64,000 bases of DNA, from assembly GCA_038150465.1 (NCBI GenBank), contig JAYOTP010000009.1, forward strand, positions 3,957 through 67,956. The letters are read 5' to 3'. The notes under the pieces were generated by a model. The model was given only the letters and a program-made list of their open reading frames with translations, made no database searches and had not been told where the DNA came from. Position 1 is the first letter of the stretch. Each line of letters starts with the position of its first letter. Source of the DNA: RFXV01 sp038150465. GTDB taxonomy: Bacteria > Bacteroidota > Bacteroidia > Flavobacteriales > Schleiferiaceae. The translations under genes and the position numbers were made by a program. Shown here piece after piece: positions 44,949 through 53,164 of this stretch.

Positions 44949-46154
44949 ATGGACCAACGGGAAATCCAGATCGCTGAGTATACCTACGCACTGCCGGAAG
45001 AGCGGATCGCACGCTATCCGCTGACCGACCGCAATGCCTCCCGTCTGCTGTCTTTCGATGGGTCGAATACAAGCGATCAGATGATCAGCGACCTTGCGGA
45101 ACTGCTCGCTGTGCCCCACCGCATCTGCTTGAACGATACCCGAGTGGTCCATGCGCGTCTGCTTTTCCCGCACCGCTCAGGGCAGATCGAGATCTTTTGC
45201 CTGAGTACGGCAGATGGCCGATCGCTGGAACACATCCTGCACGAGGAAGGCTCTGTTGAGATCCTCGCTCTTGTGGGCGGCGCCCGGAAATGGAAAGAGG
45301 GATCGCTTCAGACCTCCTGGACACATAATGGCGGCTCGGGAACTTTGACTGCAGAAAAAGGGGAACGGGCCAACGGACGTTTTTACATCCGCCTCAGTTG
45401 GACCCCTTCTGGAGCCTTCTACAAAGTGCTCGAGCAGGCCGGCCATGTTCCGCTGCCTCCCTATATGGATCGTGGGGATGAAATGTCCGACAGGGAGCGC
45501 TATCAGACCGTATTCGCACGCCACAGAGGATCTGTAGCCGCTCCAACCGCTGGTCTCCATCTGACCGAGGGAATGTTGGAAGAACTGACTGAGTCGGGTC
45601 ATCGGATCGATCGCTTGACCCTGCACGTAGGAGCAGGCACTTTTCAGCCGGTCAGTACATCCGATGCCCGTGCCCACCGCATCCATGGAGAGGAGATCTG
45701 TGTCCCAAGGGATCTGATCGCTTCACTGGCAGAACGGACCGAGCCGATCCTTGCCGTAGGAACGACTTCACTCCGCACTTTGGAAAGTTTGTACTGGCTG
45801 GGACTGAAAGCAGCAGCAGGAGAGGACCCCAGCTCGGGCTGGGCTCAAGATGACCTGTCACGCTTCCCGGCCAAGCTCGACAGTTCCGCAGCGCTTTCGG
45901 CTTTGCTTGAATGGTTGGACGAACATTCAATGGAGGAATTGAGGGCCGTCACCCATCTGTATATCCTGCCCGATCATCGATTCCGAATGGTCGATGCGCT
46001 GCTCACCAATTTCCATCAACCCGGTTCCACCTTGCTTCTGCTCGTGGCGGCCTTTATTGGCGAGCAGTGGAGATCGCTCTATCAGCATGCGCTGGAGAAT
46101 GACTACCGTTTTCTGAGTTACGGAGACGCTATGCTGCTCAAAAGAAAAGGATGA
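44949..46154 (+). CDS. queA: S-adenosylmethionine:tRNA ribosyltransferase-isomerase (QueA)
   Basis: QueA transfers the ribosyl part of SAM to preQ1 in tRNA, giving epoxyqueuosine. The 401-residue protein has the family blocks YALPEERIARYPL, GRFYIRLSW, VAAPTAGLHLTEGMLEEL and LHVGAGTFQPV, and HQPGSTLLLLVAAF near the end. I start at the ATG at 44949 (MDQREIQIAEY). It is somewhat longer than the 350-residue enzymes because of an insertion in the central part, a type seen in Bacteroidota. The stop overlaps the next small gene (ATGA). Confidence 0.94.
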   Translation: MDQREIQIAEYTYALPEERIARYPLTDRNASRLLSFDGSNTSDQMISDLAELLAVPHRICLNDTRVVHARLLFPHRSGQIEIFCLSTADGRSLEHILHEEGSVEILALVGGARKWKEGSLQTSWTHNGGSGTLTAEKGERANGRFYIRLSWTPSGAFYKVLEQAGHVPLPPYMDRGDEMSDRERYQTVFARHRGSVAAPTAGLHLTEGMLEELTESGHRIDRLTLHVGAGTFQPVSTSDARAHRIHGEEICVPRDLIASLAERTEPILAVGTTSLRTLESLYWLGLKAAAGEDPSSGWAQDDLSRFPAKLDSSAALSALLEWLDEHSMEELRAVTHLYILPDHRFRMVDALLTNFHQPGSTLLLLVAAFIGEQWRSLYQHALENDYRFLSYGDAMLLKRKG

Positions 46155-46546
46155 GCACGTTGAGGTATTTCCTTTTGCTGGCCTTTCTGCTTTCTGTTGG
46201 AAGCATGTCCGCAGCCACTGTCCATCGAGCTGCCCTGCATCCACCAGACACCCTTTTTGTTTCCGCTGTGGAAGGAGATAGTTTGTTGGTCCTCGAAGGT
46301 CATTTGAACGATCCCTGTCATTTGGGCTATGAGCTCTTTGATCAGCTGGGCCGACGACTTCTCTACGGCATCGACAGCACTGCTTCATCAGGTGCATTTC
46401 GGCGATCGTACGACCTGAGGTCCATCCCCAAAGGCGATTTCGTTTTTTTTGCCCGATGCGCGGAGTTCAGGAGGGCATTCCGCTTGCACAAGAAAACTCA
46501 TCGATCCAGAGCCACGGAGAAGCCCGCGCCCTGGGGCAGGAAGTAA
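46151..46546 (+). CDS. Small exported protein consisting mainly of a T9SS-CTD-like domain
   Basis: The 131-residue protein has a signal peptide (SVGSMSA, cleavage near residue 22) and then one beta-rich domain: LVLEGHLNDPCHLGYELFD, QLGRRLLYG, DLRSIPKGDFVFF and AFRLHKK. The order and spacing look like a type A T9SS sorting domain (xx-D-x-xG-R...-L-x-x-G-x-Y...-K), but there is no cargo in front of it. Sixteen residues follow the usual end of such domains, and the last 49 bases overlap the convergent PAP2 gene. It overlaps queA by four bases, so it is translated from that transcript. The similarity is my pattern reading. A T8 run at 46443-46450 is worth verifying. Confidence 0.6.
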   Translation: MSTLRYFLLLAFLLSVGSMSAATVHRAALHPPDTLFVSAVEGDSLLVLEGHLNDPCHLGYELFDQLGRRLLYGIDSTASSGAFRRSYDLRSIPKGDFVFFARCAEFRRAFRLHKKTHRSRATEKPAPWGRK

Positions 46547-47256
46547 GCATCGATCTTCCACGGCTTTACCGCCAGCTTGCCCAGCACATAGCCCAGCATG
46601 AATCCCGCGATGACATCCGAGGGGTGATGCACTCCGTTGTATATGCGCTCAAACCCAACAAGTCCGGCCATCCCCCAGGCGGCATAGGGCATCCAGCGGC
46701 TCTCCGGGAAGCTGCTGCACAAAACGGTGGCCATAGAAGCCGCATAAGTGGCATGTCCAGAGGGAAAAGAATTCGTAACAAATGGCGGTCCTTCGTACTG
46801 GAACCATTGGTTTTCAGGATAACCGATCGCATTCGGACGACTTCGCCGAAAGATCATCTTGAGCCCGTTCGCTCCCAGATAGCTGAATACCAATGCACGC
46901 CCCAAACCAACAGACGCCTGACCGGCTTTCCGATCCTGAGCCAAATGGGCGTATCCGAAAAAGGCCAGTGAACCGACCAGACCAAATTCCTTCCCAAAAG
47001 GTTCGACATATTGCCGCATAAAGGGAGAAAAGGAGTCGCCTCTCCAGCTTTGGACGGGCCTGTCCACTGCAAATCCAACGAGCAGAACCCCACTGGCCAG
47101 CAGCCATTTTTCTTTTTGATCCATGGCGGATCTCTGAAACGATTTCTCTTCAAGGAGCTGCGCCTGTGCAGACCGGTGGCTGAATAGAGAAAGAAGCAGA
47201 GCCAATGGGACGGCCGTGAAAAGTGAGAAGGACGAGGATCTTGTACAGGGATGCAT
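46498..47256 (-). CDS. PAP2 superfamily phosphatase
   Basis: The 252-residue protein has the three PAP2 motifs: KMIFRRSRP, FPSGHAT and ERIYNGVHHPSD, in order. Together they form the vanadate-site acid phosphatase centre. Membrane members dephosphorylate phosphatidic acid, undecaprenyl pyrophosphate or lipid A. A signal-like hydrophobic segment (FTAVPLALLLSLF) opens the protein. I start at the ATG at 47256, not the TTG at 47265. It is divergent from the EEP gene and overlaps the convergent small protein gene by 49 bases. Confidence 0.9.
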   Translation of the reverse strand: MHPCTRSSSFSLFTAVPLALLLSLFSHRSAQAQLLEEKSFQRSAMDQKEKWLLASGVLLVGFAVDRPVQSWRGDSFSPFMRQYVEPFGKEFGLVGSLAFFGYAHLAQDRKAGQASVGLGRALVFSYLGANGLKMIFRRSRPNAIGYPENQWFQYEGPPFVTNSFPSGHATYAASMATVLCSSFPESRWMPYAAWGMAGLVGFERIYNGVHHPSDVIAGFMLGYVLGKLAVKPWKIDAYFLPQGAGFSVALDR

Positions 47257-47318
47257 TGGAACCAAAATTGCAAAACATCATTCAGCTGTAGCAACCACAA
47301 CGACTACATTTATCCCGA

Positions 47319-48440
47319 ATGAACCGACGCACGAATATGTCCGATATCCGTACAACGATCCGTCTGCTGCTCATGGGGTTTCTGTTCACTCCATGGCTCA
47401 ATGCCCAATCGATAGAACTTCCCTTCGCCGGATTTGAACCGGCCCTGCCCGCAGATTCAGGCATGCGCATCTGCTTTTACAATGTGGAGAATCTGTTCGA
47501 TACAGAAGACGACACCCTGAAATGGGATGAGGAATTCCTCCCCGAAGGCAAGAAGAAATGGAACGATCACAAGTATTGGGACAAGCAGAAAAAGATCGCT
47601 GAAACACTTTTGGCGGTCGGTTATTCCCATCCGCCTGCGCTCATTGGCCTGTGCGAGGTGGAAAACCGAAGAGTACTGAACGATCTGGTGCGGCAGGACA
47701 TCATGAAGGCCGCAGATTATCGGGTGATCCACTTTGAAAGTCCCGATCGAAGGGGCATCGATGTCGGGCTGCTGATGGACCGTTCCCAGCTGAAATTGCT
47801 TTCGGCTTCGTTTGTCCGGCTGGAACGGGCAGAAGATCCGGACTGGCGCACCCGAGACATTTTATACGCCAAACTCGCCGGTATTCATTGGGCAGACACC
47901 TTTCATGTTTGGGTGAACCATTGGCCTTCCCGAAGAGGAGGAGAGGAGGCGTCCCGGCCGTTGAGAGTGTTGGCCGCTACTGCACTGCGCGCTCAGATGG
48001 ATTCAGTTCAGCGCATCCATCCCGGCCATGGACTGATCATCATGGGTGACCTGAATGACGGAGTGGGCGATGCCAGCCTCACAGAGGGTCTTCGGGTTTC
48101 GGATTGGAACGGATCGACTGAGGCCAGCTCTGCCGCCTTGTACGATCTGATGCAGCCGCTGGATGTGCATTCAGGCACACATAAATATCGCGGTGAATGG
48201 AACTATCTGGATCATTTGGTCGTCAACGGAGGTCTTTTGGATGAGCAGGGAGCCACCAAGCTTCGTTCGGGAGGAGGCGAGAATGAATGGGCGAAGGTGT
48301 TCCGGGCCGATTGGTTGCTTCAACCCGACGATCGCTACACCGGACGCTACCCCTTGCGCAGCTTTTCCGGACCGCGTTACCTCGGGGGCTACAGCGACCA
48401 CCTTCCGATCTATCTGGATCTGGTTCCTGCTCATCAATAG
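47319..48440 (+). CDS. Secreted endonuclease/exonuclease/phosphatase family protein
   Basis: The 373-residue protein has a signal peptide (FTPWLNAQ, residues 23-30) and the EEP fold motifs: CFYNVENLFDTEDD, IGLCEVENR with the metal glutamate, VNHWPSRRGG, MGDLNDGVG and SDHLPIYLDL with the catalytic histidine. Members cut DNA, RNA or phosphoesters in lipids and sugars. Location outside the cytoplasm suggests nutrient phosphate or nucleic acid scavenging. The start at 47319 can be replaced by the ATG at 47337. Divergent from the PAP2 gene. Confidence 0.9.
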   Translation: MNRRTNMSDIRTTIRLLLMGFLFTPWLNAQSIELPFAGFEPALPADSGMRICFYNVENLFDTEDDTLKWDEEFLPEGKKKWNDHKYWDKQKKIAETLLAVGYSHPPALIGLCEVENRRVLNDLVRQDIMKAADYRVIHFESPDRRGIDVGLLMDRSQLKLLSASFVRLERAEDPDWRTRDILYAKLAGIHWADTFHVWVNHWPSRRGGEEASRPLRVLAATALRAQMDSVQRIHPGHGLIIMGDLNDGVGDASLTEGLRVSDWNGSTEASSAALYDLMQPLDVHSGTHKYRGEWNYLDHLVVNGGLLDEQGATKLRSGGGENEWAKVFRADWLLQPDDRYTGRYPLRSFSGPRYLGGYSDHLPIYLDLVPAHQ

Positions 48441-48503
48441 GCAGAAAAGGAAAAGTGGTGCTTTGGCTTGGCTCATCGAAGCATGTAAAGCCGTTTTTCC
48501 ACT

Positions 48504-48511
48504 TACTTTTG
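48504..48511 (+). promoter_or_regulatory. Putative -7 promoter box for the Omp28-like gene
   Basis: TACTTTTG is an exact TAnnTTTG match 22 bases before the ATG at 48534, predicting a leader of about 16 bases. No good -33 TTTG. Confidence 0.5.
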
Positions 48512-48533
48512 TTCCATGCAAATTTTCTTTCCC

Positions 48534-49508
48534 ATGAAAAAGTGGAGTTCTGCTCTTTTGATCGTAGCCGCGGCCTTGGCTTCTTGTGACAAGGACGATG
48601 ACAATTCTTCTTCCGGAGGCAACACCACCCCCGATCCCATTGCTGGATTGGTGGTCAAGAACCAAAGCAATGTTCTGCTTGTGGAAAATACCGGTGCCTG
48701 GTGCCAGTATTGTCCCAATGGAGCGGAGATCATGTTGAATCTCGCAGCCAATTATGACTTCATCGTTCCGGTGGCTTTGCACAACAACGATGGACTGATG
48801 AACCCATCCAGCGTGATCTGGGATTCCATTTTTGTGCAGGACGGCTTTCCGACCATACACGTGAATGGAGAGGCATTGGCCAACTACAACGATGCAGAAG
48901 CGACGGCGCTTTTGGCCAGTACCGACCCAGCCGTTCTGGGTGTGGCCCACAATGTGGAAGACGCCGATACTTCGTGGCTGGTCCACATCAAGGCAGAATT
49001 CTTTCAGGACGCCATACAGAAGAACTATTTCCTGCAGTCTTTCCTGATCTTGGAAAATGTGCTCGCAAAGGATAATTCCGCGGTTGGAGGCTCGGACCTT
49101 CGGCAGGTTTCAAGCGTTCAATGGGTGGACAAAGGGCCAACAGGAGGCACCTCCATTTGGAATGTGGACGCCGGTTTTGTGGATACCACGCCCACCGTAC
49201 GCGCGGGAGATGACTTTTACCACAAGGACAATCTTTGGGCCTTCGCCGAAGGCGATTCCAATATGACCCAGTGGGGACTTCCCCTGGCAGCGGTCAATCC
49301 CTTCGGTTCGGACTATGCCGCAGGAGATGTGATCGGAAGCAAGTACACGCCCATTCGATTCCACATTGACAAGCCAACCTCTTCAAGCCTCGGTGGTCTG
49401 AACGTAGTGGGGTACAAAGTGCTGACGGTCGTTTGGGAATTGGTCCTCGATGGAGGCAACTACGTCTACCGCTACACGAATGCCTACGAAAGCAGCATTC
49501 CTGAATAA
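48534..49508 (+). CDS. Omp28-related lipoprotein with thioredoxin-like CxxC
   Basis: The 324-residue protein starts at the ATG at 48534 and has a lipoprotein signal (AAALASC, lipid cysteine C18) followed by an acidic D/S-rich linker. The motif NTGAWCQYCPNGAEIM is a thioredoxin-like CxxC, as in Omp28-related outer membrane proteins of Bacteroidota, first described in Porphyromonas gingivalis. Its redox role in the envelope is not established. I prefer this start because the longer frame from an upstream ATG at 48516 would put residues before the lipoprotein n-region. A terminator follows inside the neighbouring gene. Confidence 0.88.
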   Translation: MKKWSSALLIVAAALASCDKDDDNSSSGGNTTPDPIAGLVVKNQSNVLLVENTGAWCQYCPNGAEIMLNLAANYDFIVPVALHNNDGLMNPSSVIWDSIFVQDGFPTIHVNGEALANYNDAEATALLASTDPAVLGVAHNVEDADTSWLVHIKAEFFQDAIQKNYFLQSFLILENVLAKDNSAVGGSDLRQVSSVQWVDKGPTGGTSIWNVDAGFVDTTPTVRAGDDFYHKDNLWAFAEGDSNMTQWGLPLAAVNPFGSDYAAGDVIGSKYTPIRFHIDKPTSSSLGGLNVVGYKVLTVVWELVLDGGNYVYRYTNAYESSIPE

Positions 49509-49519
49509 ATAGACGCGAA

Positions 49520-50299
49520 TTATTTCTGAGAAACCGGGTCTGCTGAAAGGCCCGGTTTTTTTGTGTCCAGAAAGCTGAGTGTTCCCGCCACGATCCCCAG
49601 TACCGGTGCGATCGCCCACCCCAGGTAGGGGATCAGGAACAGGCCGTAGAACATCAGGCCATTGCCGATCGCCAGTCCCCGATGAGAACGCATGAACGAT
49701 AGCCGTTCTCCCACCGACCATCGGCTGCGTTCACAGCTGTAGTCGATCATGGAGAAGCCAAAGAAATACGCCTGAACGATCAGCAGGAACACAGGAGCCA
49801 AAAGGCCCACCAGCGGAATGAAAGCAAAGAAGAACAGGAGCAGAGTGATGAGCAGTTCCAAGAAGAGATTCCTCAGGGCGATACCCGCTCCACGGAGTGC
49901 ATCTTGAAAGAGCTGCCGCCACGAGAAGTCGAAGTGCCTTCCCGTTTTCAGGGCCTCGGTCTGTTCGCTCAGATAAGCCAGAACAGGCGCCAGTATGATC
50001 AGCACCAGTTGCTTATAGACCAGAGCGTAGACAAAGAAGATGAGCATTCGACTCAATACGCCGAGCGTCCAGCGCAGGATCTGGTTCCACCATCCATCAT
50101 CCCAGCCGAGCCATTGATCGATTCGCTCTTGAAATTGGGTGGCCATGACTTCTCCCAATGCCAAAGCCATCACGACCAAAAGCAGATTGACGGCTACAGG
50201 CCACCAAAGCCAGAGGTACAATCGATGCGAATGAATGAAGCGAAAGGCAGCGCGATAATCGCCGATGGCTCTGCCGATCTCCCGAAGCGAAGTCATCAT
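49520..50299 (-). CDS. EI24 family (CysZ-like) membrane protein
   Basis: The 259-residue integral membrane protein has about four to six hydrophobic segments and the family features LAPVLAYLSEQTE, PLVGLLAPVFLLIVQAYFFG and FSMIDYSCERSRW. The EI24 family includes CysZ, a sulfate permease; whether this one carries sulfate is unknown. The start could be either of two adjacent ATGs at 50299 and 50296. The convergent terminator hairpin at 49531-49562 lies within its last codons. Divergent from purB by 33 bases. Confidence 0.88.
   Translation of the reverse strand: MMTSLREIGRAIGDYRAAFRFIHSHRLYLWLWWPVAVNLLLVVMALALGEVMATQFQERIDQWLGWDDGWWNQILRWTLGVLSRMLIFFVYALVYKQLVLIILAPVLAYLSEQTEALKTGRHFDFSWRQLFQDALRGAGIALRNLFLELLITLLLFFFAFIPLVGLLAPVFLLIVQAYFFGFSMIDYSCERSRWSVGERLSFMRSHRGLAIGNGLMFYGLFLIPYLGWAIAPVLGIVAGTLSFLDTKKPGLSADPVSQK
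49531..49562 (+). terminator. Intrinsic terminator of the Omp28-like gene, inside the EI24 coding end
   Basis: The stem AACCGGG/CCCGGTT (49532-49538 and 49551-49557) with a 12-base loop is followed by a run of seven T residues on the plus strand. It lies 23 bases past the Omp28-like stop, and within the final codons of the convergent EI24 gene (product end KKPGLSADPVSQK). Confidence 0.8.
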
Positions 50300-50307
50300 T
50301 CCTTGGT

Positions 50308-50315
50308 TACTTTTG
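50308..50315 (+). promoter_or_regulatory. Putative -7 promoter box for purB
   Basis: TACTTTTG is an exact TAnnTTTG match, 17 bases before the purB ATG, in the 33-base gap between divergent genes. A -33 element would fall inside the EI24 gene start and is not clear. Confidence 0.5.
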
Positions 50316-50332
50316 ATCTTTAATCATGGGTT

Positions 50333-51673
50333 ATGCCGGATGCACTTCTCGCCCTGTCCCCAGTGGACGGCCGCTACGCTAAAAATACAGAACGACTCAC
50401 TTCCTTTTTTTCGGAGTTTGCGCTGATCCGATACCGCGTGCGGATCGAGGTGGAGTACTTTCTGGCACTCACCCGCATTCCGCTTCCGCAGCTGCGTGAG
50501 TTCCCCGCAGACAAGGCGGCGGAACTGCAGGACATTTATTTGGATTTCTCCGAAGCGGATGGAGCCCGTGTCAAGCAGCTGGAGCGTTCCACCAACCACG
50601 ATGTCAAGGCGGTGGAATATTTCATCAAGGAACGGATGGACGATCTGGGCCTGGGTGCGTGGAAAGAATTCATGCACTTTGGTCTGACCTCGCAGGATGT
50701 GAACAACACCAGTGTGCCCTTGTCCATCATGGAAATGATGGAGGCTGAGTACCTGCCCTTGCTCGGGGAAGTGGTGGTGAGCCTGAATGAAGCTTCAGAC
50801 CGCTGGGCGGACATTCCGCTTCTGGCCCGCACACACGGACAACCCGCTTCACCCACCCGATTGGGCAAAGAGATCGAAGTGTTCGCTGAGCGCCTGGACC
50901 ATCAGTTGCGTCTTCTTCGTCACATTCCTCATTCTGCCAAATTCGGCGGCGCTACGGGCAATATGAACGCCCACTATGTGGCCTATCCCGATATCGATTG
51001 GCACGCTTTTGCACAGGAATTCGTCGAGGGCAGTTTGGGCCTGCACCGTTCGTTTCCCACCACACAGATCGAGCACTACGACCACATTGCCGCCCTTTGT
51101 CATTGCGTGATGCGCATCAACACCGTGCTCATAGACCTATGCAGGGATCTGTGGTCCTATATCAGCATCGAGTACTTCCATCAGGAGATCAAGGCCAATG
51201 AGGTGGGATCTTCTGCCATGCCGCACAAGGTGAATCCCATCGACTTTGAGAATGCGGAGGGCAACCTCGGTGTGGCCAATGCACTGTTGGGTCATTTTGC
51301 CGACAAGCTGCCCATATCGCGCCTGCAAAGGGACCTTTCAGACAGCACGGTCCTGCGCAACATCGGCGTGCCGTTCGGACACAGCTTCATCGCTTTTCAG
51401 TCCTTGCTGAAGGGACTCGGCAAGCTCAAGGTGAACCGCAAGGCCATCGAATCCGACTTGAAAGAAAACTGGGCGGTGGTCGCCGAGGCGATCCAGACCG
51501 TTCTGCGCAGAGAAGGCTATCCAAAGCCCTACGAGAAGCTCAAGGAACTCAGCCGCACCAAGGAACGTCCGGGGGCAGCGGAATTCAAAAAGTTCATCAA
51601 AGGCCTCGATGTCGAACCGGCTGTTCGGGATGAGTTGCTTCAGATCACGCCAATGAATTATCTCGGCAAGTAG
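50333..51673 (+). CDS. purB: Adenylosuccinate lyase
   Basis: PurB cleaves SAICAR and adenylosuccinate, releasing fumarate, in purine synthesis. The 446-residue protein has the fumarase-superfamily signature SSAMPHKVNPIDFENAEGN and starts LSPVDGRYAKNTERL, the E. coli-type branch that begins with this segment. Length agrees with that group. The given start, ATG at 50333 (MPDALLALSPVDGRY), matches the family. It is convergent with the DUF5777 gene, 19 bases apart. Confidence 0.97.
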   Translation: MPDALLALSPVDGRYAKNTERLTSFFSEFALIRYRVRIEVEYFLALTRIPLPQLREFPADKAAELQDIYLDFSEADGARVKQLERSTNHDVKAVEYFIKERMDDLGLGAWKEFMHFGLTSQDVNNTSVPLSIMEMMEAEYLPLLGEVVVSLNEASDRWADIPLLARTHGQPASPTRLGKEIEVFAERLDHQLRLLRHIPHSAKFGGATGNMNAHYVAYPDIDWHAFAQEFVEGSLGLHRSFPTTQIEHYDHIAALCHCVMRINTVLIDLCRDLWSYISIEYFHQEIKANEVGSSAMPHKVNPIDFENAEGNLGVANALLGHFADKLPISRLQRDLSDSTVLRNIGVPFGHSFIAFQSLLKGLGKLKVNRKAIESDLKENWAVVAEAIQTVLRREGYPKPYEKLKELSRTKERPGAAEFKKFIKGLDVEPAVRDELLQITPMNYLGK

Positions 51674-51692
51674 GCCCCTTGCCGAACAGGCC

Positions 51693-52610
51693 CTAGTTGA
51701 ATGCGGGCAAGTTTGGTTTTTTCAGGGTGAAGACCCTTGAAATATTGAAACCAAAGTAGACGTCGCCGTCCTCCCATCTGCCCGGGCTCTCAGCTATGAA
51801 TTGCGGGTCGATGACGCCTCTGGAGTTGCTGAAGAACAATTGGAACACATGTCCGCCCGTCTCGATGTCAAAGCCTACTGAGAGCGAATTGTAGAAGTCT
51901 GATGTGCCGCTTCCTTCCGAGTAACTGTTCTTTTGAAGCTGAGGGAAGTACTCCAGGTTCAGGCTGAGCCGCTGGGTCAGTTTATACCGCCCGCCCATTC
52001 CGATGGCCAAAACCGTATTGTTCTGTTGGGCCTCCGGCACCATGTTCACATGAAGGAGCGTCGGTGTTGCAGCAAGGGACAGACGATTGTTGAATTTTCT
52101 GCTGATCACCAGTTGGGTGGAATAGCTCATCCGATTGACCAGATCGGGATCGAGATCGCCAGTGAATTTCAGGGTGTTGATGAATCCTGAAGTGAATAAG
52201 GTCAGGCTCAGGGGAACATTTTTCGCTCCCGTACACTGCCGAAGCAGTTTGGCCTTGACAAAGCCGTCGTAGGTTTTCTCGAAACTGCTGCGCCCCACAC
52301 CAATATTGAGCCAGTCGTTGAAGGAATAATCGATGCTGAGCCGCACCTGCGCGTTGTCGAGTCCTAGGAAATTGTAGAAGAAATCATCGCTGAGCGATCC
52401 AAATCGGTGCTGGAATACGAACTGCAGTACGCCGGGCCCTGCGATCTCACTGCTTTGGCCATTGATGATCTTGGTTCCCTTGAAGGCGGCCGTTACATAT
52501 TCGACCTTTTCCTCCTCCATTCCTTCCAACTCGTCCAACAGATCGCTCTGGGCCAGAAGCGGAGCCATGAAAAGAGTGAGGCAGAGGGAAGCGAACGATC
52601 TCATGGTCAT
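51693..52610 (-). CDS. DUF5777 family beta-barrel outer membrane protein
   Basis: The 305-residue protein has a signal peptide (ends APLLAQ, residue 20), then a region of alternating beta strands ending near the C-terminus with DVYFGFNISRVFTL. Segments VLQFVFQHRFGSL, FNDWLNIGVGRSSFEKTYDGFVK are those I know from the Bacteroidota DUF5777 family of predicted outer membrane barrels, whose function is unknown. It overlaps the YceI gene by ATGA (52607-52610), so I use the ATG at 52610. It ends the lipoprotein-cytochrome/YceI/DUF5777 operon. Confidence 0.85.
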   Translation of the reverse strand: MTMRSFASLCLTLFMAPLLAQSDLLDELEGMEEEKVEYVTAAFKGTKIINGQSSEIAGPGVLQFVFQHRFGSLSDDFFYNFLGLDNAQVRLSIDYSFNDWLNIGVGRSSFEKTYDGFVKAKLLRQCTGAKNVPLSLTLFTSGFINTLKFTGDLDPDLVNRMSYSTQLVISRKFNNRLSLAATPTLLHVNMVPEAQQNNTVLAIGMGGRYKLTQRLSLNLEYFPQLQKNSYSEGSGTSDFYNSLSVGFDIETGGHVFQLFFSNSRGVIDPQFIAESPGRWEDGDVYFGFNISRVFTLKKPNLPAFN

Positions 52611-53149
52611 CGGAGCTTGTAGTGAATGTCCACCGAAACTTCGATCGACTGTGCGATCTTCTCCCGGGTGACCGAGGGGATCTCGATGCCGTAGTCCTTT
52701 GGTCGAACCACGAAGGATCCCTTCAGATTGACGCCTTGTTCTGTCTTGGTTAAACGAAAGGTTTCCTCGACTTTTTGATCCACGCCGTGGATGCTGAGAA
52801 TGCCCGAGAGGATCAACTCCTTGTCATCCAAACCGTCTGCGCTCTCTGGAATATCAACTATGGATCCGGCGAATGTGGCGCTGGGGAACTGATCGGATTC
52901 AAGGTAGTTCTCATTGAAGTGCTCCTGCATCAGCGCCTTTTCAAACTGGAATCCCTTGATGGGCAACCGAAAAGCCACCTGGTTTTTTCCCCAGTCGACA
53001 ATGCTCGATGTCTGGCTGTTCACCGCTTCGATGTCTTCGATGGGCGTGGAAGAGAAGAAGCGCACCTGACCGTCCCGAGCGAAATACTTCTGGGCGTTCA
53101 GGCCAATGCTTGTAAAAAGGACAGTAAAGAGGATCAAACGGAATTTCAT
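52607..53149 (-). CDS. YceI family periplasmic lipid-binding protein
   Basis: The 180-residue protein has a signal peptide (TSIGLNAQ) and the YceI lipocalin-like fold: VRFFSSTPIEDIEAVNS, FEKALMQEHFNENYLES, PSATFAGSIVDI and the C-terminal EKIAQSIEVSVDIHYKL. YceI proteins bind isoprenoid quinones or polyprenyl chains and fatty acids in the periplasm. I start at the ATG at 53149 (MKFRLILFTVL); a GTG at 53155 gives two more residues. It follows the cytochrome-like lipoprotein by 15 bases and overlaps the DUF5777 gene by four. Confidence 0.9.
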   Translation of the reverse strand: MKFRLILFTVLFTSIGLNAQKYFARDGQVRFFSSTPIEDIEAVNSQTSSIVDWGKNQVAFRLPIKGFQFEKALMQEHFNENYLESDQFPSATFAGSIVDIPESADGLDDKELILSGILSIHGVDQKVEETFRLTKTEQGVNLKGSFVVRPKDYGIEIPSVTREKIAQSIEVSVDIHYKLR

Positions 53150-53164
53150 GTTCACGATCTTTAA

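Noticed and set aside
28000..46000. CRISPR arrays, transposons, tRNA or rRNA genes
   Set aside because: No regularly spaced repeats, no transposase-like frames and no tRNA-like cloverleaf elements were recognised in the short intergenic gaps of the window.
46443..46450. T8 run as a frameshift in the small T9SS-CTD-like gene
   Set aside because: The frame after the run continues the domain pattern (AFRLHKK), so the count seems right; still worth verifying.
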